DNA of 64,000 nucleotides, taken from the NCBI GenBank assembly GCA_037893245.1, contig JBAIAA010000315.1:1240001-1304000 (forward strand), given 5' to 3'. The DNA is from Crossaster papposus (lineage: Eukaryota > Echinodermata > Asteroidea > Velatida > Solasteridae). Under the pieces are notes generated by a model, which had not been told where the DNA came from, did no database searches, and worked only from the letters and a program-made list of their open reading frames with translations. Below, piece by piece: positions 40,901-46,394 of the stretch (position 1 is the first letter of the stretch; the number at the start of each line of letters is the position of its first letter). The position numbers and the translations under genes are program-made.

Positions 40901-41473
40901 TGTATTAGTACGCAATGACGTGATGGCATGACAAACCTCAACCAATCAGAATGCGTAATTAATTTCACTACTTTTTTTCGTGGTCAAAATGACCCCGATA
41001 AACGTAGTTATTAAATCAGAAGTTGAACAGTTCGGGATTATTTTTACCACGAAAGTTGTCACAAAAAAATGAACACGGAATTTGTAAACCCGGAGTTTTA
41101 AGAGTGTACCAGCGCTTTATAATCATAACTCAGTGCCCATCAATGAACTAGGGAGACATGCTTTAGCTCCTATGTAGCGGCAGCCCGTCGCAGATAGGCT
41201 AGATCGATTAACATAAATATCCGGTTTGATAAGGTACAATTTTGGTCAATAAGTTAGAAAAAATGTGTACTCACAAAGTCTTCCGACGATACAATTATCA
41301 GTATAACTTGAGTTGTTTATGTGATAAGAAATCAACATTATGATGTCGTCAATAATTTAATACTCAATGTTTATAATGTGAATAAATTTGATGAATTTTA
41401 ACTTGTTCTAACCTGGTACCAAGTGCAACAGAGCCAGAGCGAGACAGCACGTCACTAAACCGATAGGCGCCAT
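770..41473 (-). CDS. Gene A: MAM/Ig/FN3 mucin-like cell-surface protein (28 exons, 3' end off window)
   Basis: Modular secretory-pathway protein, presumably a single-pass membrane receptor or adhesion molecule. I joined 28 exons by GT-AG sites (one GC-AG) and a continuous reading frame, about 7.5 kb of coding sequence. Order: signal peptide, MAM x3, Ig x14, Ser/Thr stalk, FN3, mucin repeats, FN3. The transmembrane and tail exons are not in the window; gene B supplies them at 53788-52227. Every junction is phase 1. MAM plus Ig plus FN3 occurs in type IIb receptor tyrosine phosphatases and in MDGA proteins, but 14 Ig domains and a mucin exon fit neither, and no catalytic domain is visible. Function is unknown; adhesion or recognition is an inference from the domains. 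No stop or frameshift was found in any exon. Confidence 0.85.
1532..2203 (-). CDS. Gene A exon 27: mucin-like tandem-repeat exon
   Basis: 224 codons. A 24-bp unit is repeated about 19 times (1675-2127) and encodes an octapeptide of the form IVATTPPP. Flanking sequence is also Thr/Ser/Pro-rich (TTTMSPVSSTTAAP). Expected to form an extended O-glycosylated rod. Acceptor accaactag at 2204, donor CCAT|GTAAGC at 1531. Gene B has about 7 units. Confidence 0.85.
1674..2128 (-). repeat. 24-bp coding minisatellite (about 19 units)
   Basis: The plus strand repeats ggcggcggggtagttgctac plus aatt, with small substitutions that change one residue (I/N/Y/V at position 1; A/T/P/S at position 3). A unit length divisible by three keeps any copy-number change in frame. 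Confidence 0.95.
2409..2696 (-). CDS. Gene A exon 26: fibronectin type III domain 1
   Basis: 96 codons: KPSRPQQVLIDQSRMSHDS, ITITWIPGNDGG, YTLRNLHPYTVYEIEVYAEN. The Trp and the L-x-P-x-T-x-Y-x-I/V-x-V pattern are diagnostic of FN3. Acceptor ttaccacag at 2697, donor CTTC|GTAAGT at 2408. No counterpart in gene B. Confidence 0.9.
3050..3315 (+). repeat. Tandem array of about 55-60-bp units from a MITE end
   Basis: Five units of ataattcaagcaattaccaa plus tggtgtatcta and an acccacctatt spacer. The unit is the right end of the GATACACC MITE family amplified in tandem. It lies in the gene A intron between stalk and FN3. The ORF at 3164-3589 overlaps it and is not real. Confidence 0.8.
3342..3473 (-). 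CDS. Gene A exon 25: Ser/Thr-rich stalk
   Basis: 44 codons, mostly Thr, Ser, Ala and Pro, with runs such as VVATTTTR and DASSTTTLRSTM, probably O-glycosylated. Acceptor attaactacag at 3474, donor CCAT|GTAAGT at 3341. The 3' half (AAPC at the junction) resembles the end of the mucin exon, so the two may share an origin. Absent from gene B. Confidence 0.7.
4557..4889 (-). CDS. Gene A exon 24: Ig domain 14
   Basis: 111 codons: VGENALLVCVAKGNPLP, ITWTGP, ILRITRVTGEEDYGQYSC. EDYGQYSC is the F-strand motif. Acceptor tatctccaaag at 4890, donor GGAG|GTGAGA at 4556. Last Ig domain before the stalk. Confidence 0.88.
5480..5764 (-). CDS. Gene A exon 23: Ig domain 13
   Basis: 95 codons, I-set style: DPIEEGASVSLSCSADANP, ITWEKVG, LTLRNITKEQAGPYRCLGNN. 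The EQAGPYRC motif is a classic Ig F strand. Acceptor gcttgtag at 5765, donor CACT|GTAAGT at 5479. Confidence 0.9.
6071..6379 (-). CDS. Gene A exon 22: cysteine-rich Ig domain 12
   Basis: 103 codons: ITACPRTLVAGATVSLSC, LTWLRDD, then VHMCCTTSARCNTLCDSC. Beyond the Ig Cys pair there are five extra cysteines after the second core Cys and two near the start. Acceptor atttatccag at 6380, donor AAAT|GTAAGA at 6070. Confidence 0.8.
6575..6877 (-). CDS. Gene A exon 21: Ig domain 11
   Basis: 101 codons, not of type A or B: GPPDLPVITGSPS, LQCRAAMGFPSDW, LHWFNGN, IRCVAQREEG. Acceptor gtatttag at 6878, donor CAAT|GTAAGT at 6574. It differs from gene B (59032-59334) at about 20 of 101 residues. Confidence 0.85.
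7235..7564 (-). CDS. Gene A exon 20: Ig domain, type B, pair 5
   Basis: 110 codons: MMLYGPDGARL, FRCEIQGTRPAP, IEWILNG, VKCVASTDESQQP. Acceptor gtctccag at 7565, donor AACG|GTAATT at 7234. Last of the five A-B pairs. Confidence 0.85.
7858..8187 (-). CDS. Gene A exon 19: Ig domain, type A, pair 5
   Basis: 110 codons: SDSTGSYPSTGG, AYLVEGENHRFTCEAH, FTWLLGGEEL, LLCTVVNEDD. Acceptor catcgtag at 8188, donor AAAG|GTGAGA at 7857. Only about 7 residues differ from gene B. Confidence 0.85.
8517..8846 (-). CDS. Gene A exon 18: Ig domain, type B, pair 4
   Basis: 110 codons: MSLYDSGGNQL, ITCVVRGTRPG, IYWFVGN, LLKCVASTPES. Acceptor catgttgaag at 8847, donor ATTG|GTATGT at 8516. Confidence 0.85.
9060..9630. 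mobile_element. Gene A-specific foldback insertion
   Basis: Outer inverted motif CTGTTTCAGACGNCG (9065 and complement near 9610), followed by ttgtcgaatgcaaat-like text on both arms; related units occur again inside (9180-9310, 9490-9560). The matching gene B intron (61620-61933) lacks it. No ORF of note. Confidence 0.65.
9728..10066 (-). CDS. Gene A exon 17: Ig domain, type A, pair 4
   Basis: 113 codons, three more than its gene B counterpart (61934-62263); the extra residues lie in the loop after LTSDH. Core: VAGVDHQFTCEVP, NPGASFVWTLGG, LQCSASNEDG. Donor AAG|GTACAT at 9727. Confidence 0.85.
10251..10580 (-). CDS. Gene A exon 16: Ig domain, type B, pair 3
   Basis: 110 codons: VPPKASSITMYDSSGARL, FTCEVRGSRPAA, IEWFRGG, VKCVASTAES. 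Acceptor tcttaaag at 10581, donor TTTG|GTAAGA at 10250. The DIRS-like element lies in the intron upstream of it. Confidence 0.85.
10769..12863 (-). mobile_element. DIRS-like retroelement remnant with inverted ends
   Basis: Ends are inverted copies of CCTGTAGAGCCATCTACTT followed by tgcatatttccct, about 50 bp in all. The minus strand has broken frames with APGVTRRIRLAVGHAVLL, SADKWHPFAKRKVDYY and LRNLESASRQGMRVASFLLL, which resemble the gag-like ORF1 of DIRS elements. No reverse transcriptase or tyrosine recombinase is present in 2.1 kb. Absent from gene B, so inserted after the duplication or lost from B. A plain TIR transposon is the alternative. Confidence 0.5.
13156..13485 (-). CDS. Gene A exon 15: Ig domain, type A, pair 3
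   Basis: 110 codons: SDSTGVYPSSGG, AYLVEGVDREFTCMVP, AFNWTVGS, LRCRAWNAD. NGTN and NSTS are N-glycosylation sequons. Acceptor ctaaatttag-like tract ending at 13486, donor AAAG|GTAGCT at 13155. Paralogue in gene B: 63521-63850. Confidence 0.85.
13866..14195 (-). CDS. Gene A exon 14: Ig domain, type B, pair 2
   Basis: 110 codons: VSPKVSHMSLHVSNG, TFICKM, IDWYLDG, VVKCAASTTESQQP. Acceptor tgtttaaag at 14196, donor AACG|GTGCGT at 13865. The most diverged type B copy: the usual GTRP(A/G) after the first Cys is replaced by LIRQTT. Confidence 0.85.
14261..14686. mobile_element. MITE with central hairpin
   Basis: Inverted ends TGTGAGG.GTTCTGGCAAAA over about 30 bp. In the middle, gttagtatttaaatagtagg and its complement (14366-14415) form an almost perfect hairpin. 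Located in the intron between exons 13 and 14. Confidence 0.75.
14892..15218 (-). CDS. Gene A exon 13: Ig domain, type A, pair 2
   Basis: 109 codons: LSDSNGSFP, AYLVDGFTHQFTCVVP, DPGASFTWTIG, LQCKASNADG. Acceptor attgtatag at 15219, donor AAAG|GTAAGT at 14891. Confidence 0.85.
15632..15961 (-). CDS. Gene A exon 12: Ig domain, type B, pair 1
   Basis: 110 codons. The type B signature is VPP near the start, LYDSTGA, FTCEILDTRPAP, IEWYLN, then VVKCIAKTAES. Canonical Cys-Trp-Cys present. Acceptor aatttatag at 15962, donor TTTG|GTATGT at 15631. Confidence 0.85.
15997..16318. mobile_element. MITE with GATACACCATTTGC ends, copy 1
   Basis: Left ggatacaccatttgcag, right ccaatggtgtat. The internal text tgattgtaaaacgtctgaca, then tttactataaaatacaaccc, recurs at 2965-3060, 38145-38517 (inverted) and 49532-49885. 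Confidence 0.7.
16596..16919 (-). CDS. Gene A exon 11: Ig domain, type A, pair 1
   Basis: 108 codons, one Ig fold: Cys in FKCVVP, Trp in FVWTLGG, Cys in LNCHAS. The framework PTSMNLTDSNxxY marks type A. Acceptor ttttgcag at 16920. The donor reads AAAG|GCAAGT, a GC donor with otherwise perfect consensus, at the position where sister exons use GT. Confidence 0.8.
17335..17714. mobile_element. MITE with CCCCTTGACGCCGG ends
   Basis: Inverted ends CCCCTTGACGCCGG (17335) and CCGGCGTCAAGGGG (to 17714). The internal block ttccggccttgctttcttgc ... gacgtgtttatgcgtcatc recurs at 26115-26220 and, inverted, at 160-300 and 54215-54350, so it is a dispersed family. Located between exons 10 and 11. Confidence 0.75.
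17916..18143 (-). CDS. Gene A exon 10: MAM domain 3, last part
   Basis: 76 codons: GTLNVYQIPV, FRVAIEAVRG, DIAIDDIT. Acceptor atgtattag at 18144, donor ATGG|GTAAGA at 17915. NESY, NGTT and NITN are possible N-glycosylation sites. Confidence 0.85.
18259..18414 (-). CDS. Gene A exon 9: MAM domain 3, middle part
   Basis: 52 codons: HYCYFEAS, DNAVLLSG, FVNFWYSMHG. Acceptor cttgacag at 18415, donor ATTG|GTATGT at 18258. Confidence 0.85.
18640..18845 (+). repeat. AGG/CAG purine-rich microsatellite
   Basis: A run of aggaggagg and agcagcagg units. It produces artefact ORFs on both strands (poly-Leu, poly-Ala and poly-Ser), which are excluded. It lies in the intron between exons 8 and 9. Confidence 0.9.
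19015..19155 (-). CDS. Gene A exon 8: MAM domain 3, first part
   Basis: 47 codons with CNFESNTCGW, STDDNTDWMCQHQGP and DYDKTIGG. Acceptor tattgtag at 19156, donor GGTG|GTAAGG at 19014. Too short to stand out as an open frame; identified by similarity to exons 2 and 5. Confidence 0.8.
20128..20343 (-). CDS. Gene A exon 7: MAM domain 2, last part
   Basis: 72 codons: GTLNVYKTPL, FRIAFKAIHD, YIAIDDIQ. Acceptor tttgaacag at 20344, donor CAAG|GTGCGT at 20127. Completes the second MAM domain. Confidence 0.85.
20690..21600. repeat. AT-rich block with many CTATAG palindromes
   Basis: At least 13 copies of CTATAG, mostly as TTCTATAGAA, plus near matches (gtatag, ctatat), in about 900 bp. The ends are also palindrome-rich. 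It may be a non-autonomous transposon. It lies in the intron between exons 6 and 7. No ORF. Confidence 0.7.
21768..21911 (-). CDS. Gene A exon 6: MAM domain 2, middle part
   Basis: 48 codons: SSGFYYYSAGYRYSQDNAVF and CFSFWYNMYGSYVG. Acceptor tgttttcag at 21912, donor GTGG|GTAAGT at 21767. The Cys seen in the other two middle MAM exons (YYCY, HYCY) is replaced by Tyr here. Confidence 0.85.
23020..24185. mobile_element. Composite non-autonomous element, copy 1 (TGGCCCTGTCACAC ends)
   Basis: Begins TGGCCCTGTCACACCAGAAC and ends with the inverse; flanks TAA/TTA suggest a TWA target site, which fits PIF/Harbinger. Inside, a second pair of the same ends (about 23323 and 23849) marks a nested copy. 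The body is built from short CAGCGTGT/ACGCGTT units. The ORF at 23133-23393 is an artefact of these. Lies in the intron between MAM exons 5 and 6. Confidence 0.8.
24190..25498. other. Intron between MAM exons 5 and 6, right part
   Basis: AT-rich, with no ORF, RNA or repeat structure that I recognise. Confidence 0.5.
25499..25642 (-). CDS. Gene A exon 5: MAM domain 2, first part
   Basis: 48 codons with FSCTFEEGPCGW, DYRDWIRHQGPSPH and AFDRTIGG. Acceptor ttcttcag at 25643, donor GGCG|GTATGG at 25498. Parallels exon 2 in length and motif order. Confidence 0.85.
26115..26222 (+). repeat. Partial copy of the 17335 MITE family
   Basis: Contains atttccggccttgcccgtga tgtgtttacccgtcatccgt and gcgaactggttaa, matching the right half of 17335-17714. 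No intact ends. Confidence 0.6.
26298..26522 (-). CDS. Gene A exon 4: MAM domain 1, last part
   Basis: 75 codons. Contains FRIALEAIRR and the MAM-closing motif YIAIDDIS. Acceptor taacgtag at 26523, donor ATCAG|GTTTGT at 26297. Completes the first MAM domain. Confidence 0.85.
27757..27781 (+). repeat. Poly-G run (25 bases)
   Basis: Uninterrupted G after a T run, followed by tggaggggg. It could form a G-quadruplex; length in the assembly may be unreliable. Confidence 0.9.
28194..28343 (-). CDS. Gene A exon 3: MAM domain 1, middle part
   Basis: 50 codons containing YYCYSYGG and RLNFWYNM, the MAM core strand pattern (F/W-x-F-W-Y-x-M). Acceptor cccccgcag at 28344, donor GACG|GTAAGT at 28193. It lies 9.5 kb from exon 2; the intron between them holds the Harbinger element. 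Confidence 0.85.
28505..28826. mobile_element. Foldback element (long inverted repeats) next to Harbinger
   Basis: The left arm contains cgcttgaagtcggcgcgaac and gagaagtgcaacaaggcgga; the right arm is the inverse (tccgccatgttgcacttctc). Arms of about 140 bp around a short AT-rich centre. It ends about 35 bp before the Harbinger element. Confidence 0.8.
28861..29400. repeat. Left sub-terminal array of CATACGCTGG-type motifs
   Basis: Dozens of 9-11-bp units built on tACGCTgg/ccaGCGTa in both orientations. Similar motifs fill 35066-35437 at the other end. They are probably binding sites for the element's own proteins. Confidence 0.75.
29460..30650 (+). pseudogene. Harbinger transposase (DDE_Tnp_4 type), broken
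   Basis: Recognisable blocks in order across frames: WVRPWIGRRRQFDLYDKL, FKNFMRMQP, EMFDELLARVGP, LALTLRHLASGSKYSSMQYR, STOP-TCGALDGKHIACK (first catalytic Asp), ALVDAESKFVWADVGG (second Asp), PLPNDYQDVPYF, RRVVENAFGILANRF (catalytic Glu) and CIILHNLVR. A stop precedes CGALDGK and there are frame changes near 29690 (a 24-base C run), 29745, 29965 and 30180. Minus-strand ORFs here are shadows. Confidence 0.85.
31130..31700 (+). repeat. Tandem copies of an about 170-bp unit (ATGGCGTCC block)
   Basis: Four diverged copies of a unit containing cCAAgATGGCGTCCAAAATGG, then aatacactaaaatggctat, then atctatcttgtatgaatcag. No ORF persists. Confidence 0.75.
31750..32639 (+). other. 5' external transcribed spacer of rDNA (fragment)
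   Basis: GC-rich sequence directly upstream of an 18S start, with C-rich and purine-rich stretches and no conserved reading frame. The long ORFs on both strands here are composition artefacts. A TATA-like acatataaggggg at about 31754 might mark the old polymerase I start, but that is a guess. Confidence 0.65.
31898..31955 (+). repeat. Poly-C tract in the rDNA spacer
   Basis: C runs interrupted by single A bases, then tctctccctcc. Typical of low-complexity spacer sequence. Confidence 0.9.
32640..33743 (+). pseudogene. 18S rRNA pseudogene, 5' part
   Basis: Starts tacctggttgatcttgccag and tracks small-subunit rRNA through cggctaccaca, ctgtaattggaatgagtaca, gatgaaattcttggatcgcc, gagattgagcaataacaggt and ttgtgcttgggatag. 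Broken: the universally conserved stretch between ggtgccagc and ccaatagcgtat (530 loop) is deleted, and several hundred bases after cgccgcaagacga are replaced by a short GC-rich duplication near 33550. Point changes also hit conserved helices. Confidence 0.95.
33744..34139. mobile_element. 396-bp MITE inside the 18S pseudogene
   Basis: Inverted ends AATAAGCCATTTGCGCGTGA and its complement, with inverted repeats of well over 100 bp (about 150 per side). It interrupts 18S cleanly between ttgc and tgtctccc. A 397-bp relative is at 48590-48986. Non-autonomous; superfamily not determined. Confidence 0.9.
34140..34192 (+). pseudogene. 18S rRNA pseudogene, continuation after MITE
   Basis: The sequence resumes with cttgaacgaggaattcccag and gcgagtcatcagctcgcgtt, which directly follow the pre-insertion part in a normal 18S. 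It stops at 34192, where the transposon arm begins; the last part of 18S, ITS and 28S are absent. Confidence 0.93.
34855..35066 (-). pseudogene. Harbinger second ORF (Myb/SANT-like partner), C-terminal remnant
   Basis: The minus strand reads RYLDAAENACADLEIGLDEL, MPQHPSLHHMMSSPQQ, a polyglutamine run, then PPPSQCLPPWVLLPRY and TGA. It faces the transposase, the arrangement of Harbinger elements that encode a DNA-binding partner. The N-terminal Myb part is not present. Assignment is by position and composition, so it is tentative. Confidence 0.5.
35066..35437. repeat. Right sub-terminal array of CATACGCTGG-type motifs
   Basis: Consecutive units such as catacgctgg, catacgctac and tatacgcagg run up to the terminal inverted repeat. 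Mirror image of the left array. Confidence 0.75.
35441..37834. other. Intron 2 of gene A, remaining part
   Basis: AT-rich, many stops in all frames. Apart from the (ATTT)n run and a TA run near 36967 I see no feature. Confidence 0.6.
37329..37362 (+). repeat. (ATTT)n microsatellite
   Basis: About seven units of attt in intron 2 of gene A. Confidence 0.85.
37835..37975 (-). CDS. Gene A exon 2: MAM domain 1, first part
   Basis: 47 codons. Carries the MAM opening motif FDCTFETDMCDW, then DDDQDWIR and the GPSSDHTPGG segment. Acceptor ttttttag at 37976 and donor GGAG|GTGAGT at 37834. In frame with the signal exon: the split codon G|TG gives Val. MAM domains mediate homophilic adhesion or oligomerisation in known proteins. 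Confidence 0.85.
38145..38517. mobile_element. MITE with GATACACCATTTGC ends, copy 2 (inverted)
   Basis: gatacatcttggtaattgct at the left, gcaaattgtgtatcc at the right, with the body in reverse orientation to copy 1. It lies upstream of MAM exon 2 in intron 1. Confidence 0.7.
39915..41108. mobile_element. TIR element in gene A intron 1 (ACACTCTTAAAA ends)
   Basis: Ends ACACTCTTAAAA at 39915 and TTTTAAGAGTGT to 41108. Sub-terminal parts are rich in GTGGTCA/TGACCAC and GTGGTTA motifs. Contains an inner 14-bp inverted repeat, aattgaggaccct (40776) with its complement at 40851. No target duplication was identified. Confidence 0.6.
41413..41473 (-). CDS. Gene A exon 1: signal peptide
   Basis: ATG at 41473 opens MAPIGLVTCCLALALL, a short polar start and a hydrophobic core typical of a signal peptide, followed by HLVP. 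The donor is CCAG|GTTAGA at 41412. The exon is 61 nt, leaving one base of the next codon (phase 1). An in-frame upstream ATG at 41641 would place 57 polar residues before the hydrophobic core, so 41473 is the better start. No promoter motif was recognised upstream. Confidence 0.75.
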
Positions 41474-44400
41474 GTTGTGTTTCTTGTTCGTCTTCCAGTT
41501 TTTGGTGACGTTCCGTAAGATTGCCGCTCTCCAAGATGACTTAGTTCCAAATTCAGGTACATGGGAACAAATCACATTGATTTCAGGCAATCGACTTCCA
41601 TATACCGTACCAGATCCAGTAAACAGTCTATATGCACGCAAACTGTGTGTCTACTGTTATCGTCGCAGCCTAGACCAAATTTGCCACAATGCTTCGCTTG
41701 TACTGAATCTATTATTAACACACACATTTGTTGTGTGTATACTATACAATTTTGGGAACCCTGAAAAACTCTGACCCAGCCAAGTTTAAAAGCCACCTTT
41801 TTGTTGCCTCTATTATTATCAAAATATAAGTTCTTTTGTTAAAGAAACACCAACCCTGGGAAATCGGTGCTGAGAATCATGGGTACCTGGCGTGACTTGC
41901 AGCAAACAAGCTACGGGGCCTGTCTATATAACCTTATCAATCCCACGCGTTATGCCAATGAAGTATCGCGTCTTTCCAGTTAATATTATCTTGGAAGAAA
42001 TGTGGCCAGCAAAAAGCGCAACTGTAGTTGCAGTTACCAGTTTGAGTACCCCCCCCCCCCCCCCGGCCCACCCCCTTCCTCTACAAGGTTGGAGCGATAT
42101 CTGATATGTTAAAACCCAAACCAAAGACCGCAAACTACCTATAATATGCCTGAATCACATTTGGCCTACAATGGGTCTACGGAGCCCGTATCCTGCCCGT
42201 ATCCCCCCTTCCGTGCGGCCTTCGTGTGGAGGCAGGAGGCGGCCGTGTGACTTTTGTACGGACTCACGGGGGCCGCGGCCTCTACGATTTTGTTTAGCGA
42301 GAAGTTATACAAATTTGAACAAATCGTGAGCCCGTAGCCCGTAGATAATGTCGTAGGTGGCATTGCACAATTCCCGCAGGGGCACCACCCAGAAGCCGCG
42401 CGCTAATCGTGCAGAATATTGAGCAAAAGATAAAGTAGATAGTCATGTTGGCCTGTGTTATCTCCTTGCCTTCCACCTATTTGGCCCGGGTTCGGATCCC
42501 ACAGTGTGGATAAGGTTTTGCCAAGCTTAGGTGATTTTACCTCTCTATCCCAGAACCAAACATTGGGTTATTTCGACTCTTTTAGCACCGAACCTTCCAG
42601 CTTTACCGCTCGTGTTCCACTCGTGCTCCACTAGTCATCCCATTCATACGGTGTTGAAAGAATGCTATTGGTTAGTTCTGGAGGCGTTTCCCCGAAATTT
42701 CAGCCAATCACTTTGGGGGTGTGCACGCACCGACGCACAGCTGACTCGTGTCTGTGTGCAGCGAATTATGTACTCAGTGTACATTGTACTTCTTGGTATA
42801 ATTTGTGGAACGAAGTTTTGTTATCTTTTGAATTTTCCAAATGACCGTTTAGATTATTCAAACAAAGTGTAAAAATGTTCAAGGGAAAATATAAAAATAA
42901 TAATAGAAATGGGAAAGAATTCTTGGCATGGACAAAAAGTTTAAAATTCCTGTTTGATCTGTTTCGTAATTTTTAGATCATGAGTTTAGACGTCTGTTGA
43001 TTTAATTATCCTTTTAACTATTTGCTTTCTTTAATAGCGCATAAACAATCATCGTCGATGGTGTGGCTACGGGTTCCTCTAACCGTTAAAAACAATTCTT
43101 TCTTTTTGCCCTTGCTTTAAGCCACTGTTTATTCTGCTGTTTATTCTGCTTTTGGGCTGGGAGTTTCGTTACACGGGGAAGCCCATTCCTTGGGGTAGCC
43201 TATTTGAAATCACACGAATAGGCCAATGGCAGACAGAGCGCAGACCTCCCCTACATCTCCGAATTGAACCGCTGTGTAACCCCCTACATGTTTTTTATTT
43301 TATTTTTGTATTCGTTACCCTGTAGAGACCTGAACATAATAGGGACAATGAGAGTCAAAATATTTCCACTGGATATATTTCTATAGATGAATAGGTCTCC
43401 ACACATTTTACGAAATAGATTTATGGATTTTACCCCCAAACTAGTGTTAGTATTTGGGTTAGAGTTAGGTTTTGGGTTAGGGTATAATAAGGGTATATTT
43501 GGTCCAAATTATATTTTAGGTATGTATCACCATGGAGGTATCGCCAGTCTTCTCAACTTCAGACAAAAGTTTGGAAGAACCGTGTATTTGCGTGGCATTT
43601 ACCGTGTTATTGTAAGCAATTTGTCACAGGGCAATACTGAGCAAAATAATGCGCGCAAGTTTTTCATAATATGTGTTGAGATTCGTGTACAAAACATTAA
43701 AGATAAGATACAAACAATTAAGAGGGATGTGTTCACGATTGAAGATATTTTTTAAAGATGTGAATGTGGACGTATATTGTGAATTACAGATGTACGTACT
43801 GCCGGTGGTTCCTTATTTACATGTGCGCTACCGCTAGGCCGACCTGTGCACGTATCAAAAATGGTCGCGGCGCGGACTCACCGTGTGTATCTGTCAATGA
43901 CCTTGAAGTATTTACTCAACAGATTTGGAAAAGAAACACCAATTTCTGGGGAATATTTCAACAAATTTTTGATAATTTTATGTATTGAAAACGTTATGCA
44001 TATTTGAATATCAGCCCGGATTTATACAGGTCAAGTCGTCTAGACCTGTCGGGTCGCGGAACGTTAAACGGCAGGCACAGTTAATTGCTTTTGATGCACG
44101 TACAAAGACGACAGTGTCTAACGATTCGATTTCAAGTCTATTGGAAAAGAGACTTTGACGATTTTAGAGAAAGCATTTTTAATAGAAAAGTCAACATCGT
44201 TGAACATTGCGTGTAGTACTACTCAGTATACAAAATTAAGCTGTATTTTTACGAGGAAATCCTGGCAGTCGGGATGCCAGGACTGTCCTGTAAAAAAACA
44301 GTGGCCATATTTTTACGGGCCGGGCTGTTTTGTTTTTCACGTTTGAATGCTGTCGGTTTACGTTACTGTTCCCTTAAAATAACCGCGCTAATCATGTAAA

Positions 44401-45257
44401 AAAACGAGGTCTAACAACTAAGTACGTTACTAGAAGTTTGCTAGGTTGCCACAGAGCAACCTAAAATTAATTTTACAGAAATGAATGAAGTGGGAACCGT
44501 ACTTAACGGAATTAACTTATTACACATTAGGAGTACAAATGCTACGATAACCTACAAACATGACATTGTCGTAAATTGGATTATATATTTAAATTCTCAG
44601 GCCATGGTAAAGTCACGCTTTCCCACAAATGATTTCAATATTTTGAATACGAAAGGAGATCTAATGCGATTCTGGATCTATGTTTGCCAAAAATCTAAAT
44701 GTTATCATGGAATTGTTGAATAAAAGCACATTAAGGTCAGGTAAGTGCAATTTTGGTCAAAAAACTGTAATTTAACATACTCTTATGAACTACAAATTTC
44801 CGCAGTTCCGATTGGTCAGTTGTTGCGTAATGAGATTACTGCAGGATAACAGTAGATTATAACATAAACAACATTTTGTTGGTGTTGATGTATATTTACA
44901 CAAAATGTTGTATTTTGACAACGTTTTCGTTTAAATTGTTATCATCTTTGTATACATTCACGTTAAAACATGAAAACTACAGACGTGTGATATTTTCAAG
45001 GTCACATTACTGTAATTTTATATCAAAAATCCGTGAAATACGGTGATCACTAAAACGCGGCGATGTTTTGTTGTTGTTTACAGTTGAAAAAAGAAGAAGT
45101 AATTTTACGCATTTCTTTTACAGTGTACTGTATTCACCACCAAATAAAAAAGGTCACCAAATTGTGTGCGGAGTGGCCGCGATGTTTCAAAGATATGCTA
45201 AAGTTTAGAGTGTTGCTCCCTCCGAGTTTTAGCGAGAGTAACTTGTTATCTTACTTA
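41474..45257. other. Region upstream of gene A
   Basis: Should contain the gene A promoter, but no TATA box or other element stands out near 41473. ORFs at 43387-43755, 43764-43988 and 44481-44723 show no recognisable domain or splice structure. Confidence 0.4.
42045..42064 (+). repeat. Poly-C run upstream of gene A
   Basis: A C run in gtacccc...ccccggcccacccc, about 570 bp upstream of the gene A ATG. Confidence 0.85.
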
Positions 45258-46391
45258 TGGCCTTGTCACACCAGAACATTTTAGGCCAACGCGTGAGTAG
45301 CGTGTTGTAATTTTGGCAACACGCTGGCAAACGCTGACCAACGCTAGGCCAGCGTTAGCAACACGCTGAGCGCGTTACTCACACGCTGGGACACGCTGTC
45401 ACACGCCGAGAAAAAAAATTGTTTCAACATACCTACAATTTCCAGCGTTTGCCAGCGTGTGACTGCACACGCTGGCGGCGCGTTGGAGGTTCGTTACTCA
45501 CGCGTCGAGCACGCTAGACGATCGTTATCAACCCGCTACTCACACGCTGGCGTACGCTTGCGACACGCTGGTTATGGCCCTGCCACACCAGAACGTTTTA
45601 GGCCAATGCATGAGTAGCGCGTTAAAAATAGTTGATACGCTGGCAATTGCTGAACTTTCACAGAAAAAAGTCAAGTGGAACCGTGATTTCAGCGTGTCCA
45701 TACAGGTTGATAACGGGTTCATAGCGTATGCCAGCGCGTGAGTAGCGTGTGAGGAACGCGCTCAGCGTGTAAGGAACGCATCCCTGATTTATAGTAAAAA
45801 TACGACAGCGGGTCGCCAGCGTGAGAGTAGTGGGTTGGTAACGATCGTCTATCGCGTTCGACGCGTGAGTAACGGCCTTCCTGCGCGCCGCCAGCGTGTG
45901 CAGTCACACGCTGGCAAACGCTGATTTTTTTTAGGTATGTTGAAAAATGTATTTTTGCCTCAGCGTGTTCCAGCGTGTGGGTAACGCGCTCAGCGCGTTG
46001 CGAACGCTGGCCTAGCGTTGGTCAACGTTTACCCGCGTGTTGCTGAAATTCCAACACGTTGGCCTAAAACGTTCTGGTGTGACAGGGCCATTACTGTAGT
46101 AGCGCGTCGTCTTTTTGTACAACTAATCGTGTGGTCGTTGCCGTACGCTGGCGCGCGCTGGACCGCGCTACTCACGCGCTGGGCAGTCGTTCATCAGTCG
46201 TCGAGCGCGTTACTAACGCGTTATTCACGCGCTGGCGAACGCTATGAACCCGTTATCAACGCGTTATGGACACGCTGAAATCACGGTTCCACTTGACTTT
46301 TTCTGTGGAAGTTCAGCGTTTTCCAGCGTATCAACTATTTTTAACGCGCTACTCACGCGTTGGCCTAAAACGTTCTAGTGTGACAGGGCCA
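45258..46391. mobile_element. Composite non-autonomous element, copy 2 (inverted relative to copy 1)
   Basis: Same ends, flanked by TTA on both sides (45255-45257 and 46392-46394). Near-identical to copy 1 in reverse orientation, including the nested inner ends (about 45575 and 46092), so the nested structure moved or was duplicated as a unit. Intergenic. Confidence 0.82.
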
Positions 46392-46394
46392 TTA

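Noticed and set aside
43387-43755. 122-aa ORF upstream of gene A
   Set aside because: No recognisable domain; includes a gggttaga-type low-complexity stretch; no supporting context.
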